This document shows, in pieces, positions 10,931-22,339 of a stretch of 64,000 bases of DNA. The notes beneath the pieces are model-generated. The model did not search any database. It was not told where the DNA came from and saw only the letters and a program-made list of their open reading frames with translations. Both the position numbers and the translations under genes were made by a program. Positions within the stretch are counted from its first letter, which is position 1. Each line of letters begins with the position of its first letter. The DNA is from Acorus gramineus (taxonomy: Eukaryota; Streptophyta; Magnoliopsida; Acorales; Acoraceae): positions 2,756,615 through 2,820,614 of the forward strand of contig CM060851.1 in the NCBI GenBank assembly GCA_030737835.1. The letters are read 5' to 3'.

Positions 10931-11250
10931 CTGACTCTTCTTTTGTTTTCTTTTTAGTTTCTCGTGTGGGGTTGGGTTTGGTAAATTGGGATGGTTGGTT
11001 TTAGTTTAGCAGCTTTGTGTGTGAGATTCTGACTGTTGTTTATGTTAGGTGTTAGACACTTTTAGTTACTAGTCTATTTGGTAAATTGGGAAGTTGGTTT
11101 TAGTTAAGTAGGTTTGTGACTTGTTGTTTATGCTAGGTGTTGCTTTTAGTTACTGGTCTCTTTTGGTTTTGATGCAGTGTCAATGTCTGATGAAGTTCTG
11201 ATGAACAATGGTGACGTCTTGTGTGATTTTTTTGTTGTTGAAAGTGGATT
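10931..11250 (+). other. H2A.Z 3'UTR and downstream region
   Basis: T- and G-rich sequence follows the stop. A 100-bp period tandem duplication (see 10977-11159) probably lies inside the 3'UTR. No single strong AATAAA signal stands out, which is normal for plant genes. Confidence 0.5.
10977..11159 (+). repeat. Imperfect tandem duplication, period about 100 bp, in the H2A.Z 3' region
   Basis: Unit 1 starts tttggtaaattgggatgg at 10977 and unit 2 starts tttggtaaattgggaagt at 11077. Both run on through 'ttggttttagtt', 'ttgttgtttatg' and 'ttttagttactggtc'-like phrases. Unit 2 is shorter by about 18 bp. Confidence 0.8.
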
Positions 11251-13257
11251 GGGCTACAAATCCCTTTACCATTAATAACAAAATCGCTTACCCGTTTATG
11301 AGGTGAGAATAATATGGGGTGAGTTTAATGTTTTATAAAATGATGAAAATTTAATGCGTGTAAATTATTTTAATTCGGGTGGTAGGCTTAGTATTAGCTT
11401 TCTTTTAACAAAGATGAAGGCTTTTGGTACAGTGATCTCAATGGTAACTCATTATAATAATATAATTTATAACAAACTTATATTTTCATTTTTCAAATAA
11501 ACTCAGAAGGTGTTTTAAAAAATAAAAATCAAAAGGCAATATATGGTGGTTTAAACAATAAATTACAATATCAATTAAAATAATCAAATCAAGGGATTGA
11601 GTAATTTGAAGTTTCAACAACACCAGCATTTTAGGAAACAGTTTTAATTAAAAAGATAGTTATAGCTTTTACTATAAAAGAATTGTTCTCTAAAAGGATA
11701 GAAAATATGTTTTTCAATAATCAAAGTCTATTTAAATTATTTTATTCAAAATTTTATTTTTTAGACATGTTATTAAACTTGGCGAATCAATGACAATAGT
11801 CTCCCGCTTAGTCCACACTTTTTTCATCTTTTCAAAAATAATAAACATGTTCTAACGAGTTATATACTAACAATACTCTTAGCCCCGTTTGAAACGAGAA
11901 TATGATTTATTTTTGGTATATATTTATTCAAACATAAATGAGTATAAATGAAGATAAAATGATTTTGTGTTTGTTTATATTTTGAATTATATATATATAT
12001 ATATATATGCATTAATTGTGATGCACACATTTATAAATTCTCTTGATTTACTTTATTTATATAATCATGAATAAAAAAGCTTTCATAATCTATTGATCAC
12101 GAGGTTCGTGTGATTTATCATAACTAATTTGCTATAAAAATATATATATATATATATATTGGATATTTTTAGAAATATATATTTTTTATATTGTAATCCA
12201 TGCATTAATAAACACATGATTGAGATTGAGAATCCCAATTCTCTCTTCTCAATCATGCTCTTTACCAAACAAGTACACATGATTTACAATCCCAATTCAC
12301 TGGATTTAGAATCCGAGGATTCACAGAATCTCAATCCCACTTGTTAAGCAAATAGACTTTGAAAAAATGATTTTTTTACCCAGACTTTACATCTCCTTTT
12401 TTTAATCATAACAGACTCCCCCTTTTCCTAATAATAACGACTCCCCTTAATAATAACCTACTTCCCCCTTTAAATATGGGGACTTAAACCCAAATATAAA
12501 GAAGTGAGGGATCGATCACTAAATCATATAGTTTAGAGGGACTTAAAACTAAAAATCCCTTTTTTTTATATATATGATGATTTTTGAAAATAAAAGTTAA
12601 ATGAATTTATAAATTGTTGACGAGAATAACCTTAGCACTTGAAATAAATTCAACTTGTCCTTTTTGCTAAAACTTATTATGAATTGGAATATTTATATTT
12701 GAATGTTTGAGATAAGTTCAAGTATCTTTTTTTGAGAATATTTTCCTAAATATTAAATGTTAGCTAATTGTCAAATTGATTAAAAGCCCTACAACCCCAA
12801 AAAATTATATTTTCTTTTTCAAAATCATATAATATATATTTTCTTAAAATATAATCTAAATTATCTTCAACCATACCGCACGCCTCTAAAATTATGATTC
12901 AAATCATGATCTTCTTGTTTTTAAAATTATTTAATATTTTGGATTAAAAACTGTGCACCTATTACTTATTCAAATCAGTTTTTTTTTAGAATTACTCTTT
13001 TAAAATTATAAAATGGATTAAAAAACATAAATATTAAATTTACAATAAAATGAAAAAAAAAAAAAATGATATCAACCCAAATACGTATAAAAAAAATGAG
13101 CCGGAAAAAAAAAATGGAGAAGATAGAGAGTTTTTAAGGATTTCTCGCACCATTGAAAACAAATAACTACCCTGATTGTAGGGTAGTCAATCATTTTTTA
13201 TTCAGTTGACTCATTTTCAAATACACTCAAATAAAAATTTATAACTATTTTTATTGA
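11251..13257. other. AT-rich intergenic DNA with transposon fragments
   Basis: No gene is seen. At about 11882-12000 gccccgtttgaaacgagaat and then gataaaatgattttgtgttt resemble the left part of the hAT-like MITE family at 35340 and 55640, truncated by a TA run. At 12480-12560 'gatcgatcactaaatcatat...gggacttaaaac' resembles one half of the foldback at 45185-45480. Confidence 0.5.
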
Positions 13258-13590
13258 AATCATGACACATGCAAGGATTTTGTTGTAAAAATAGATGGAC
13301 CATATATAATAAGGTGTTGCTACTCGCAGTTGTTTTTCAGTCCCCATTACAGTCTCATATACGTTCTCACATTTCTTATAAATATATTTATACAATTCAT
13401 TAGAGTATGTGTTTCATTTTTATAAAAATATGCATCTTATTAGATTTAATATACTATTTTTTAAAAAATTCATGTAAACTGGAACTGGGGATAAAAAAAA
13501 AATTGTACGTAACATTATCTTGTATAATGGCATGCCAATGGGCGGCCGAGTCCATAGTTTCCACCTTTTTACCCGGTCTATTAACAACTT
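13258..13590 (+). pseudogene. Relic of an RPL4-type promoter module, split by a MITE
   Basis: The piece 13258-13312 (gaaatcatgacacatgcaag, then ggaccatatataat) and the piece 13524-13590 (ggcatgccaatgggcgg, gagtcc, acccggtctatta) match in order the upstream sequences of RPL4 copies A (14700-14770) and B (23040-23120). A family-A MITE (13313-13523) separates the pieces. The GGCCCA site II of the working copies reads GGTCTA here, and no TATA box, leader exon or RPL4 body follows. It looks like the remains of a further tandem unit. Confidence 0.55.
13313..13523. mobile_element. Mutator-like MITE, family A, in the promoter relic
   Basis: It starts GGTGTTGCTAC and ends GTAACATTATC, and has the family interior: cagtccccatt near the left end, tttttataaaaatatgc, atcttattagatttaatata, actggaactgggg near the right end. 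Flanks (tatataata and tgtataatg) agree at 7 of 9 positions, consistent with a worn 9-bp target duplication. Confidence 0.65.
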
Positions 13591-13617
13591 TTTTTTTTCA
13601 ATTGACCTCATTTTCAA

Positions 13618-13758
13618 ATGATAATGTTACATACAGTCTATTTTTCAGTCCTATCTACAAGTGTTTTGAATTTTTTAAAAATAATATATCTTATCTAATA
13701 AAATATAAGTATTTATCTAATGAATTTTACATGTACACTTATAAAAAATGTAAAATCA
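13618..13758. mobile_element. Partial family A MITE
   Basis: It begins gataatgttacatacagtct, followed by ttttcagtcc and the ttttttaaaaataatatatc core with 'atctaataaaatata'. The right terminal part is missing or too worn to see. Confidence 0.5.
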
Positions 13759-13850
13759 AATAATCAAATGATCTTGTTGAAGTGGAGAATATGGTTTAAT
13801 AATTTCCCATGGACACGTATAAAGTGAAATGGGGCTGCAATAAAAATTGT

Positions 13851-13981
13851 GAAATCATGACACATACATAGATTTCACTTCACAAAATAAACGGACCATA
13901 TATAATACTGTCTTTTCGATTTCATGAAATCATGACACGTACATAGATTTCACTTCACAAAATAAACGGACCATATATAAT
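13851..13981. repeat. Tandem duplication of a 56-bp upstream box, period 75
   Basis: 13851-13907 and 13926-13981 are almost identical (gaaatcatgacac.tacatag, then cacttcacaaaataaacgga, then ccatatataat). A diverged third version lies at about 13258-13312. The last 25 bp also precede the RPL4 copy B promoter at about 23039-23062. Confidence 0.85.
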
Positions 13982-13983
13982 TA

Positions 13984-14205
13984 TGCTGTTACACTAAGTT
14001 TTTTTTCAGTATAAAATATAGTCTTATATACTACGTTAGAAATCTAGTGAAGCATATATGCTTTATTGAACATTATATATACCACATTAAATATTTTTTT
14101 ACATTCACTAAAAATAAATTCATTCAACTCGAAATGTAGCGATATGCACTTTTTATTAAAAGCATATACCTCATTAAATGATATTTACTATTTAAAAAAA
14201 ATAAA
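13984..14205. mobile_element. Family A MITE, diverged, upstream of RPL4 copy A
   Basis: Starting gctgttacactaag and tttttcagt, it aligns with the inverse complement of 36520-36765 through shared phrases: 'ttagaaatctagtgaagcat', 'aaaataa(a/g)ttcattcaact', 'agcgatat(g/a)ca' and 'atctcattaaa'. The right terminus is not clear. Confidence 0.6.
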
Positions 14206-14256
14206 TAAATGTGAAGTCTGGGTTTTGGTTGGTAAATGTGACCGAGTCTAACATTT

Positions 14257-14700
14257 GGGTGGCTCTATTTGAGCCCCTCAAAATTGTAAGTAAGCTCTCT
14301 TATTAATAAACCCATCACATTTTCATAATTTAATTTAAAAGCCCCTGTTCATATATTAACCCCATGTTTAAACAATAAGTAAACACCCCTCACATCGACC
14401 ATATACCAAAACAAAAATTGAAATCTACATTTATATATATCTATTTAATTTCAATTGGAGCATACATTGATGCACAAGTATAATTCGCATCTTTTATAAA
14501 TAAATATATAAATAAATAAATTTAAATGAGACGGGGGTTATGTTTATTCAAAGAATCTTAACTAAATATTTTATCAAAAAATTAAGTGGGCTTACTTGTT
14601 GGGAGGTGTACTTATTAAGAAAATCTAAATAAATCTTTAACAATAAAATTCATTTAAGAGAGGTTTACTTACAATTTGGAGGAGTTCAAATGGAGCACCC
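14257..14700. mobile_element. Mutator-like MITE with perfect 9-bp target duplication, 444 bp
   Basis: The left end GGGTGGCTCTATTTGAGCCC pairs with the right end (complement GGGTGCTCCATTTGAAC). Homology continues inward through 'aaattgtaagtaa'. The flanks are CTAACATTT on both sides (14248-14256 and 14701-14709), a perfect 9-bp duplication diagnostic of Mutator-type transposition. There is no coding capacity. It lies about 50 bp upstream of the RPL4 copy A site II element and has no counterpart at copy B, so it arrived after the duplication. Confidence 0.9.
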
Positions 14701-14709
14701 CTAACATTT

Positions 14710-14908
14710 TCCTATATGATAGCATGCCAATGGGCGGGCTCGGGTCCGTCGATTTATCCGGCCCATTAAAATCCACGCGAGTAAACTATTCAGTTCGCCA
14801 CACGTGCATGGCACGTGACCATCTATATAGACCCACAGAGATCCCAATCTTCGTTGTTTCGCTCCCTCTGTCATTTTTTTAGGGTTAGGGTTTTAGCGGC
14901 CGACAAAG
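14710..14908 (+). promoter_or_regulatory. RPL4 copy A promoter and non-coding first exon
   Basis: In order: GGCCCA site II box (about 14760), two G-boxes CACGTG (14801-14806 and 14812-14817), TATATAG (about 14824-14830), a pyrimidine-rich start region (ttcgctccctctg), then AGGGTTAGGGTTTT (14881-14894), a telo-box of the kind typical of plant ribosomal protein genes. The leader exon ends at 14908 with acaaag|gtaagc. Site II plus telo-box is the usual plant module linking translation genes to dividing cells; regulation here is inferred from that. Confidence 0.8.
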
Positions 14909-17227
14909 GTAAGCGATTTATCTCCTCTTCGTTTCCATGCTTCTCTTCCGAACTTGAAATCTACGGGTATTTGTGTTTCCACAGCGTGTGATCATTTCGT
15001 GTTTGATCTGTTCTTTCAAATGGCGAATTGCGGTTTTGCTCTGTTTTTGCTTCATTTCTTTTCAGCGTCTGAGCTCTAGATCTGAATGAATCTGTCTTGG
15101 TTTATATCCGATCTGGAAAAGCTCGTGTTTCTGATCTTCGTATACGACTCAGTTAGGGTTTTTAGGGAATTGGTGGTCTTTGTTTCCCCTTTTTTTAGAC
15201 TCTTTTGGTTTTTCTTGATTTGGAATTTTGGGTTTTTTTTTTTTTAATTTTAATTGAATATATTGTCTTGTGTTTTTTATTTTATTTTATTTTATTTTAT
15301 CGATTGATCAATATTTTTTGTGTTTTTTTTGGGAGGTTTTTCATTTTTTGTGAGTGATGGAAGTATTTTTTTGAATTATTGCCTGGAAGTGGCACAATGT
15401 TTTTTTATACATGTTTGAATAATGGGAAAAAACTCATTTACATATCCACCTAGTCTGGTGAGTTTTTCAGAAAAATAGAAAGAAAGATATCTTTGTACAC
15501 AACAGAAAAACTGTTATGATATGTGTTGGGTTCCTTTAAGTTGTTGACGTGCTATGAGAATTATGTTTTGTAGTTTATGAATGTGATATAGTTTATGAAC
15601 ATATGAAATGATAGATTTGAATGCAGAGGCTGGGGATTCAGTGTGTAAATTATTTCAAGAGATATGTTTTAAGTCTCGTTACCTATATCACTCACATTAT
15701 AAATGCAAAAGATAATGATTTCATTGTAGATGTTGATTTGGTGTATTTTGTGTGTGACTGGGTTTCCATCAGTTCTGTCCTTCTCTTCTAAAATGGATAC
15801 TTTTGTACGTGTTTCTGTTTTTTTATTTAAATATTTCATGTTGGGTTTTACAGAGGTCATGTCTTATTTTGTTATCCTGAAGATGGCTATTTTGTGGAAT
15901 TATAGATTGATTAATATTTATATATAAATATTTTGAGCAAAATTATTTATGTAATTCTGGAAATTCTCTATATGCCCGTTATTTTCTAATTGAGTTTTTT
16001 TAAGTTGATTTCTTTATAATCATGAACAATGGTCTTGGAATCTCTCTGGTCTTTACAATGGGGTCTTGATTTTAAGGTTCCATATTAAGTTGTTAATCTG
16101 CTTGTTATCTATGTTTTTTGTAGTCTATGGGTATGATGTCTTTGGTTAAATGCTTAAGTAACGAGACAGATTTGAATATGGAAGTTGAGGATTTAGAGTA
16201 GAAAGTGTTTCATAAGATATGTTCTGGTTTTATTACTTTTATCCATCTTGTTTTGAATGCAAAAATTATGTAAATCATGCAAGGTTTATACCTATAGTTA
16301 TAGGAATTTGACTTGAGTTAATGGGCAACTTTTACTCTGGTGTTTATAGTTCTGCAAATTTGTGTTTTCTGTATCGTTGTTTGATGATGCTATGGAGCTT
16401 TGCTTTGTTTGATATGTAGATTTTTTGCTTTTTTTTCTTCTCTTTCTCCAGCATGAGGATATATGTTTTTTTAAAAGAAAATTTGTGAGTCATGAGGGGC
16501 CTAAGAAATCTGTAGAATATGTTACCCTGCATATTTTACGCTCCCTTATGAAGTAAATATAGATATGGCATTGTGATTTGACTTTGGTAGAACTATTGTT
16601 TAGGGCCAAGTATATGGTAGATTGGGGGAAGTATTTGGGAGATTTAGGGATAGGGACGTGGTGGGGTGATGGGACCATGTTTCTGATTTGAAGATCAGAT
16701 ATGAACCATATCATGTGAGTTTCTTTCCGCTTCATCCATGATGTCTAAATTGAACCCTGAACCCTAAACCTTTGGCCTAGTGAAATGTCATTATATGAGT
16801 TTCATTATTTATGGTGTTGTATGCGTGGTATTTTGTTCATCTTGAAATTTATTATTTTTTCTTTATTTGATGTGTGATAAGGTATACAAATTCATTTATA
16901 CAACTGTTAGTACTTCAGTATCTTCTAGTTTCATCTATTTTTAGTTGTATGCATTTTTTGTGGCAATCTAAACTACCACCCAAATATGCAGTAAATGTGT
17001 TTGAGAAATGAACATGCCTGCATTTGGCTCTTGTGTAAATGATGCTTTGGCCATAGTGTGTTATCAGCAAAAATTCAGAGGCAATCTACATCTTGGCCCC
17101 TGCTTGCACAGTCTTGTATTGGGAAAATTCATGATCTTTTCAAATACATGTATTCATTTTTTTGACATCATGAAGTTTCAGTGTTGTAACTTTTGTGAAT
17201 TTCTTGAACTATTCTGAACCCTTTCAG
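14909..17227 (+). other. 5'UTR leader intron of RPL4 copy A
   Basis: The donor gtaagc is at 14909 and the acceptor ccctttcag ends at 17227, so the intron is 2319 bp. TTTGATCTG at 15002-15010 fits the intron-mediated-enhancement motif. A short frame at 15020-15079 (MANCGFALFLLHFFSASEL) is the same in copy B. Most of the intron aligns with copy B, and much of it with the H2A.Z leader intron. Compared with copy B it lacks a segment holding 'cttttggcaatatct' near 15800. Confidence 0.85.
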
Positions 17228-17244
17228 TTGGTGGCAGAGTAAGG

Positions 17245-19161
17245 ATGTCTTCCGTAGCTGCAGTTCGTCCGCTCGTGAGTGTTCAGCCCCTGGAGGGTGA
17301 TATGGCAACAGACGGGACCAATGCCGTCCCTCTTCCTGATGTCATGAAGGCAACGATCCGACCCGATGTTGTCCGCTTTGTCCATGACAACATCAACAGG
17401 AACCATCGCCAGCCTTATGCTGTCTCGAAAAAAGCTGGTCACCAGACTTCTGCGGAGTCGTGGGGTACAGGCCGTGCGGTGTCTCGTATCCCACGTGTGC
17501 CTGGTGGTGGGACCCACCGTGCGGGCCAGGGTGCTTTTGGAAACATGTGTCGTGGGGGTCGCATGTTTGCACCCACCAAGATTTGGCGCCGCTGGCACCG
17601 ACGTGTCAATATCAAGCAGAAGCGTTTTGCTGTTGCCTCGGCCCTCGCTGCCTCTGCGGTGCCTGCCCTTGTCATGGCTCGTGGCCATCGCATCGAATCA
17701 GTCCCGGAGCTTCCTCTGGTCATCTCTGATTCCGCCGAATCCATCGAGAAAACCTCCTCTGCAATCAAAGTCCTCAAGCAGGTTGGTGCATTCCCTGATG
17801 CAGAGAAAGCAAAGGACAGCCATGCCATCCGCAAGGGGAAGGGGAAGATGCGCAACCGGAGGTATGTCAACCGCAAAGGTCCTCTGATTGTGTATGGGAC
17901 AGAGGGGTCTAAGCTAGTGAAGGCATTCCGCAACATTCCTGGTGTTGATGTTGCAAATGTTGATCGCCTCAATCTTCTCAAGCTTGCCCCGGGAGGGCAC
18001 CTTGGGCGCTTCATCATATGGACCAAGTCTGCTTTTGAGAAGGTGGACTCAGTGTTTGGGATGTTTGAGAAGCCATCTGAAAAGAAGAAGAATTTCGTGC
18101 TTCCGAGATCCAAGATGTCGAACGCTGACCTGTCGAGGATCATTAACTCAGATGAGGTGCAGTCTGTTGTTAGGCCAATCAACAAGGAGATCAAGAGGAA
18201 GACACTTAAGAAGAATCCACTTAAGAACCTCAACTCGATGCTTAAACTCAATCCATATGCAAAGACAGCGAAGCGGATGTCACTCCTGGCTGAAGCACAG
18301 CGGGTGAAGGCCAAGACTGAGAAGTTGGACAAGAAGAGAAATCAGCTGCCAAAGGTAATCTGCCATTTTGATTGGATTTCTGCTACTAGCATCAGTGTCT
18401 TTTTTTATTCTCTTCCCCACATCTCTCTGAACTGACATTTATTTTGCAAATTAATATATGTTCATTCTTAGAACGGATTGCGTGTTTTTCTTATGTAGTT
18501 GTAAACTTTGCATGTCACACTTAATTGATTCATTAATTGTAAAGCCAGTATGCTTGATTGAGGGGTGTTCATATGTAGTTGAAGCAAAGTGCTGTGATTG
18601 CAGTGAATTATTGCTTAAACATTGGAAAATATACACCAGTATGATTGTCCCCCAACAATGTGGTACTAATAAGAGAGATGTGAGTAAACACAAACTTGTT
18701 TTTGAGAAAACTAACATAAAATGTCTAGTCACTTTAGGTTCAAGATTTGATGTGTCTTTGGATTTCATATTGCTTTACAGTAACTCAAACATGCAGTGCT
18801 TTTTATATGCTTATTTTTCCCTGTTGGTGTTGGTACTGCATTCTTTGATCCAAGCAGCACCCATTGTTCTTGTTTGCTCTTTTTATTTTCCCTTGTGGAT
18901 ATGCCATGTACCATTCTTCAACTAGGATGGATGAAATCTGTCTTCTTTTCAGATCAAAACTTTGTTTTTTAGACATTCCTTCTCCATGATGCATCAAGCT
19001 ATGCTTGACGACTATATTAACATTAATGAGAGGTTATGTTCCTGCAGGAAGAAGCGGCGGCAATCAAGGCTGCAGGAAAAGCGTGGTACAAGACAATGAT
19101 CTCTGACAGTGACTACACAGAGTTTGAGAACTTCTCAAAGTGGCTCGGGGTGACGCAGTAA
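17245..19161 (+). CDS. RPL4: 60S ribosomal protein L4 (uL4), copy A
   Basis: There are coding exons 17245-18354 and 19048-19161 with a GT-AG intron between, 370 + 37 codons, 407 aa, the normal plant length. uL4 is a core large-subunit protein whose long loop reaches into the peptide exit tunnel. That loop is seen at about residues 65-120 ([19 protein letters not shown] at 74-92, then the basic WRRWHRRVN). The eukaryote-specific C-terminal extension is lysine-rich and ends with the plant-type block [13 protein letters not shown] in exon 2. The ATG at 17245 follows the leader-intron acceptor by 17 bp and has context aaggATGtc. It sits in direct tandem with copy B; across both exons the two proteins differ only at residue 4 (V here, I in copy B). 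A 297-codon antisense frame is a by-product of codon bias. Confidence 0.97.
18355..19047 (+). other. RPL4 copy A coding-region intron (693 bp)
   Basis: It has GT at 18355 and AG at 19046-19047. Both ends align with the copy B intron, but about 720 bp present in copy B (about 27180-27905) is absent here. The internal open frames are not genes. Confidence 0.85.
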
Positions 19162-20690
19162 AATTTGAGTTTGGTTCCCCCTCCCCCAACAAAAAGCAAA
19201 AGAAGAGTAATATCCCTTTCTTTGGAGTATTTGTATTTGATGTCAGTTTTAATGAGGTGAGTATTATTGAAACTTTGGTAGACGTGGAATGTGTTTCTTT
19301 CTTTCTTTTTTCGGAATTGGGCTTGTCCACTTGCTCCTGTTGGCATGAGCAGATGGGTGAATATCCTGTTTTGTATGTTGGAATAGAGTTTGGATTTTTG
19401 TTAGTCTCTTTCCTTATTTTCTTTTATGTGATTTGCTTCTGTTGATTTTTAATCCTCAATTATTTCTAACAAACAGACACCGCGGTGGAGAGGGAGGTGG
19501 AAAGAGAAGCGGAGGGGGTGGAAGATGGTGGTCGTTCACCTCTCTCTCTTTCTTCCCCGCTTTATCCATTTGCCCTCTGCTGCTTGCCACCATCGGCCTC
19601 CCCTCTAGAAAAGACAAATGGGGAGTGAGTTCATTTTCAAGGAGTGGCTCTAACCCTCCTCTATGCTATCAATTTCTCTTCTAAATTATCTATATAAGAC
19701 TTTGTTCACTGAGGGATGATTTAGGTTTCGTAGAATGTTTTAGTTTATCCATGTTTTAGCATTTTTCATATATGGTTTCTATGGTCGCCCCCAAATCCCA
19801 GGTGATGATAAAGTTGGAGATTAGGATTGTGCGTGGATGGTTGAGGAACATTTTTAAAGGTTAAAAGTGCTATACCTTAATCCAACCCTCCAATCCATCT
19901 TAACCCACAAACATGTATAATCAGGTGTAGATTCGAATAAAATAAAGTAGTTGATTTCATTAAGTGTGTATAATTGGTCTTTTGTTCTAACCAGTGCCGA
20001 TACTGGTCTATTGGGTGTCAATTAGCAACAAGGTAATGATACTGATCTGGGTGAGGGGGTGGTGATGTATGATATGATATCATTATCAGGTCTCATTCAG
20101 CTAGCATTGAGAAAAGGCGATTCGCCTATTCTTTCTTGCCTAAGGTTGATAAATGAATCGAGTTGGGCTTGGGTTGGTTGAAACTCGTTCAATTAGACAA
20201 ATGAGTGAGCTTGAACAATTTTTAAAGCTTGTTTAGACTCGGGAATTAGATCAAGCTTCATTTGTGTTATAAAAAATTTGGTTGAAGCTTGACTCAATTT
20301 TTTTGTAAAATTAGAACACTAAATTAATACAAAGTTATGCTTGTTTAGGCTTGTGAATTGGCTTATTTAGACTCTAAAATTTTGTTTTCAACCCTTAAAA
20401 ACTCTAAAATGAAGAAGAATATTAGGCTCGTTTAAGTTTGTGAGCTCGGCTTGGTTTGATTCGGCTTGGCTTGTTTATAAACGAGCTGAGTTTTAACATG
20501 TCAAAGTTCGACTCATTTACCACCCCTATTCTCGCCTCTTGGGTTTAATTGATGCACGTGGTTTCGGGGTGATTTTGTGTAATATATCAAATTCATAACA
20601 TACATACATGCTAGGGAATGTCTTTTCCCTACAACCAAACCTCCTAATCCTACCAATCAAATTTTATTGGTTGGTGGGGTTGGGAGAGGG
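19162..20690. other. RPL4 copy A 3'UTR and duplicated downstream flank
   Basis: Sequence after the stop parallels 28566-29478 behind copy B: 'gcaaaagaagag', 'tgggtgaatatcctgttttg', a CT-rich block, 'gggagtgagttc', and the closing 'ccaaacctcctaatcctacc' / 'ggttggtggggttgggag'. The duplication unit therefore extends to about 20690. Within 20150-20530 are repeats of 'ggcttgg', 'gctcg' and 'aaacgag', a low-complexity phrase set often seen in plant transposon ends. No gene is seen. Confidence 0.6.
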
Positions 20691-20972
20691 ACCGGATCCA
20701 GTCAGTTCGGTGAGTATTGAACTGGACCACGTGAAAATCGAATTGCACCATTTATTAATTGAACTGTACAATTAATTGTTGGGTATATATTTTACTCTCT
20801 TATTAGATCCAATCCACTATTAAAAAAAATATGAATTCCTAAGTATCATCAATATTCAATAGGAGAGTGAAATATATACCTAACAATTGATTGTAGAGTT
20901 CAATTTATAGGTGATGCAGTTCAATTTTTACGTCGTCCAGTTCCATACTGATTGAACTGACGGATCCAGTCC
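20691..20972. mobile_element. Foldback element, about 282 bp
   Basis: The left arm, from 20691 (ccggatccagtcagttcgg, gaactggaccac, gtatatattttactctc), pairs with the right arm ending at 20972 (gagagtgaaatatatac, gtcgtccagttcc, gaactgacggatccagtcc). Arms are about 115 bp and the loop about 55 bp. It sits where the copy A and copy B downstream flanks stop matching. There is no coding capacity, and the target duplication is not clear. Confidence 0.8.
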
Positions 20973-21369
20973 TGACTGAATCCTGTATGGGATGGGAAAG
21001 AGGGAGAGAGGAAGAGGGAGAGAGGGAGAAAGAGAGAAGAGGGTGAGGGGTGGGGGAGAGAAAAAGAGAAAGGTAGAGTGAGAGCCTCTACAGATTATAC
21101 CCCTTAATTGTGATTTGAAAACAGAAAATAAAACTTGCAAATACAAACAATAAAAAAACGCTGCAACTGAACCAACCTCCATCGAAAAAAAAACACAAAA
21201 ATGTTCAGATTTTTGTAATTTAACCAAAATGAAATTTTGTTAAAGAGTTTTTTATATTACAGTTTTGAACATGTAATGTTGTAAACATACGTACGAAAGC
21301 TGAGGTTGTTGTGATACTTCTTTTGCTGATATGATTTTTCCCACTTTGATATAGTTGAAAAAACTTCAT

Positions 21370-21890
21370 GAATTCAGTTACATTTTGTAATAATCAGTTA
21401 CATTTCACTGTATGGTATCAGAATTGACATTTTATGAATACAAGTCTATTACATTCTGTAGTAGTTAATTATATATATAAAAAAATTCAATAACATATAC
21501 CAAATGTCAGTTACATTTTTTTAATTTTGTTATTTACATATCCAAATACTGAAGACTCCAGGTATATCATGACATTCACACATACTATGTTTTTCAAAAG
21601 TAAGTTACTTTCAATATCTAATCGATTGCATTTTTGAAATTGACAGTTTCATATAACAAAAAGTAAGTTACTTTAATTAGACGGTAATTACATTCACCCA
21701 TTGTTAGTTACATCAAACAAACAGATAAATGCATATAACAAAAAAATAAGTTACATACTTCAATTTATCAGTTACATATATAATTAATCAATGATCCCAC
21801 ACACATCATGTCACAATCATACCTGCAACATTCAAATACACATAATACACATAATAAAAAAAAGAAAGTCAGTTACATTCTTCTAATAGG
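21370..21890. repeat. Dispersed array of AGTTACA-type motifs
   Basis: The phrase (c/t)(a/t)gttaca or its variants taagttact and taattacat recurs about ten times in about 520 bp with irregular spacing (e.g. tcagttacattttg, ttgttagttacatc, ttatcagttacat, gtcagttacattc). All copies are in one orientation. Irregular same-sense short motifs resemble subterminal repeats of DNA transposons. The same motif occurs at 53327 beside the related repeat described at 53330-53560. Confidence 0.6.
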
Positions 21891-22339
21891 TGCATCAGAT
21901 TCAAATTCAACAGCAGTTTAATTATTATAAAGCATTTTTAACTAAAATAGATGCGCGGAGGTCCTAAAAATTTTCAATAACATCACATTCATGTAGTTTT
22001 TCAAATCATTCATTAATTATTTTCACATATCACAAAAAAAACCAATATACCAATTGGAAATAAATTTTCTATGATTTTTTTGGATTCGAATGATCATTTA
22101 AAACAACAAAAGAGTCTGAAAAAAAAAAAAAAACGCTGCATACCTATTTTCGGTAGGGGATTAACAATCAGATGAAGAAAAGGTTCAAAAAATTGTTGAA
22201 AGTGAAGCCGCAAACAGATTTTAGGTCTTTTTGGTTGTTTTAGACAAAAAAACTAATATACTCATATGTATTTATATCTGAAATTTTTTAGATACATCAA
22301 TATCTGAACAAACTAATATATGGTTGTTTTCAAATTTGT

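Noticed and set aside
17439-18332. 297-codon antisense frame across RPL4 copy A (and 26125-27018 across copy B)
   Set aside because: It is a mirror of the biased sense codons, present only where RPL4 codes, with no family resemblance.
18458-18925. 155-codon frame in the RPL4 copy A intron (and 27905-28393 in copy B)
   Set aside because: It is intronic, and the frame ends differ between the copies.
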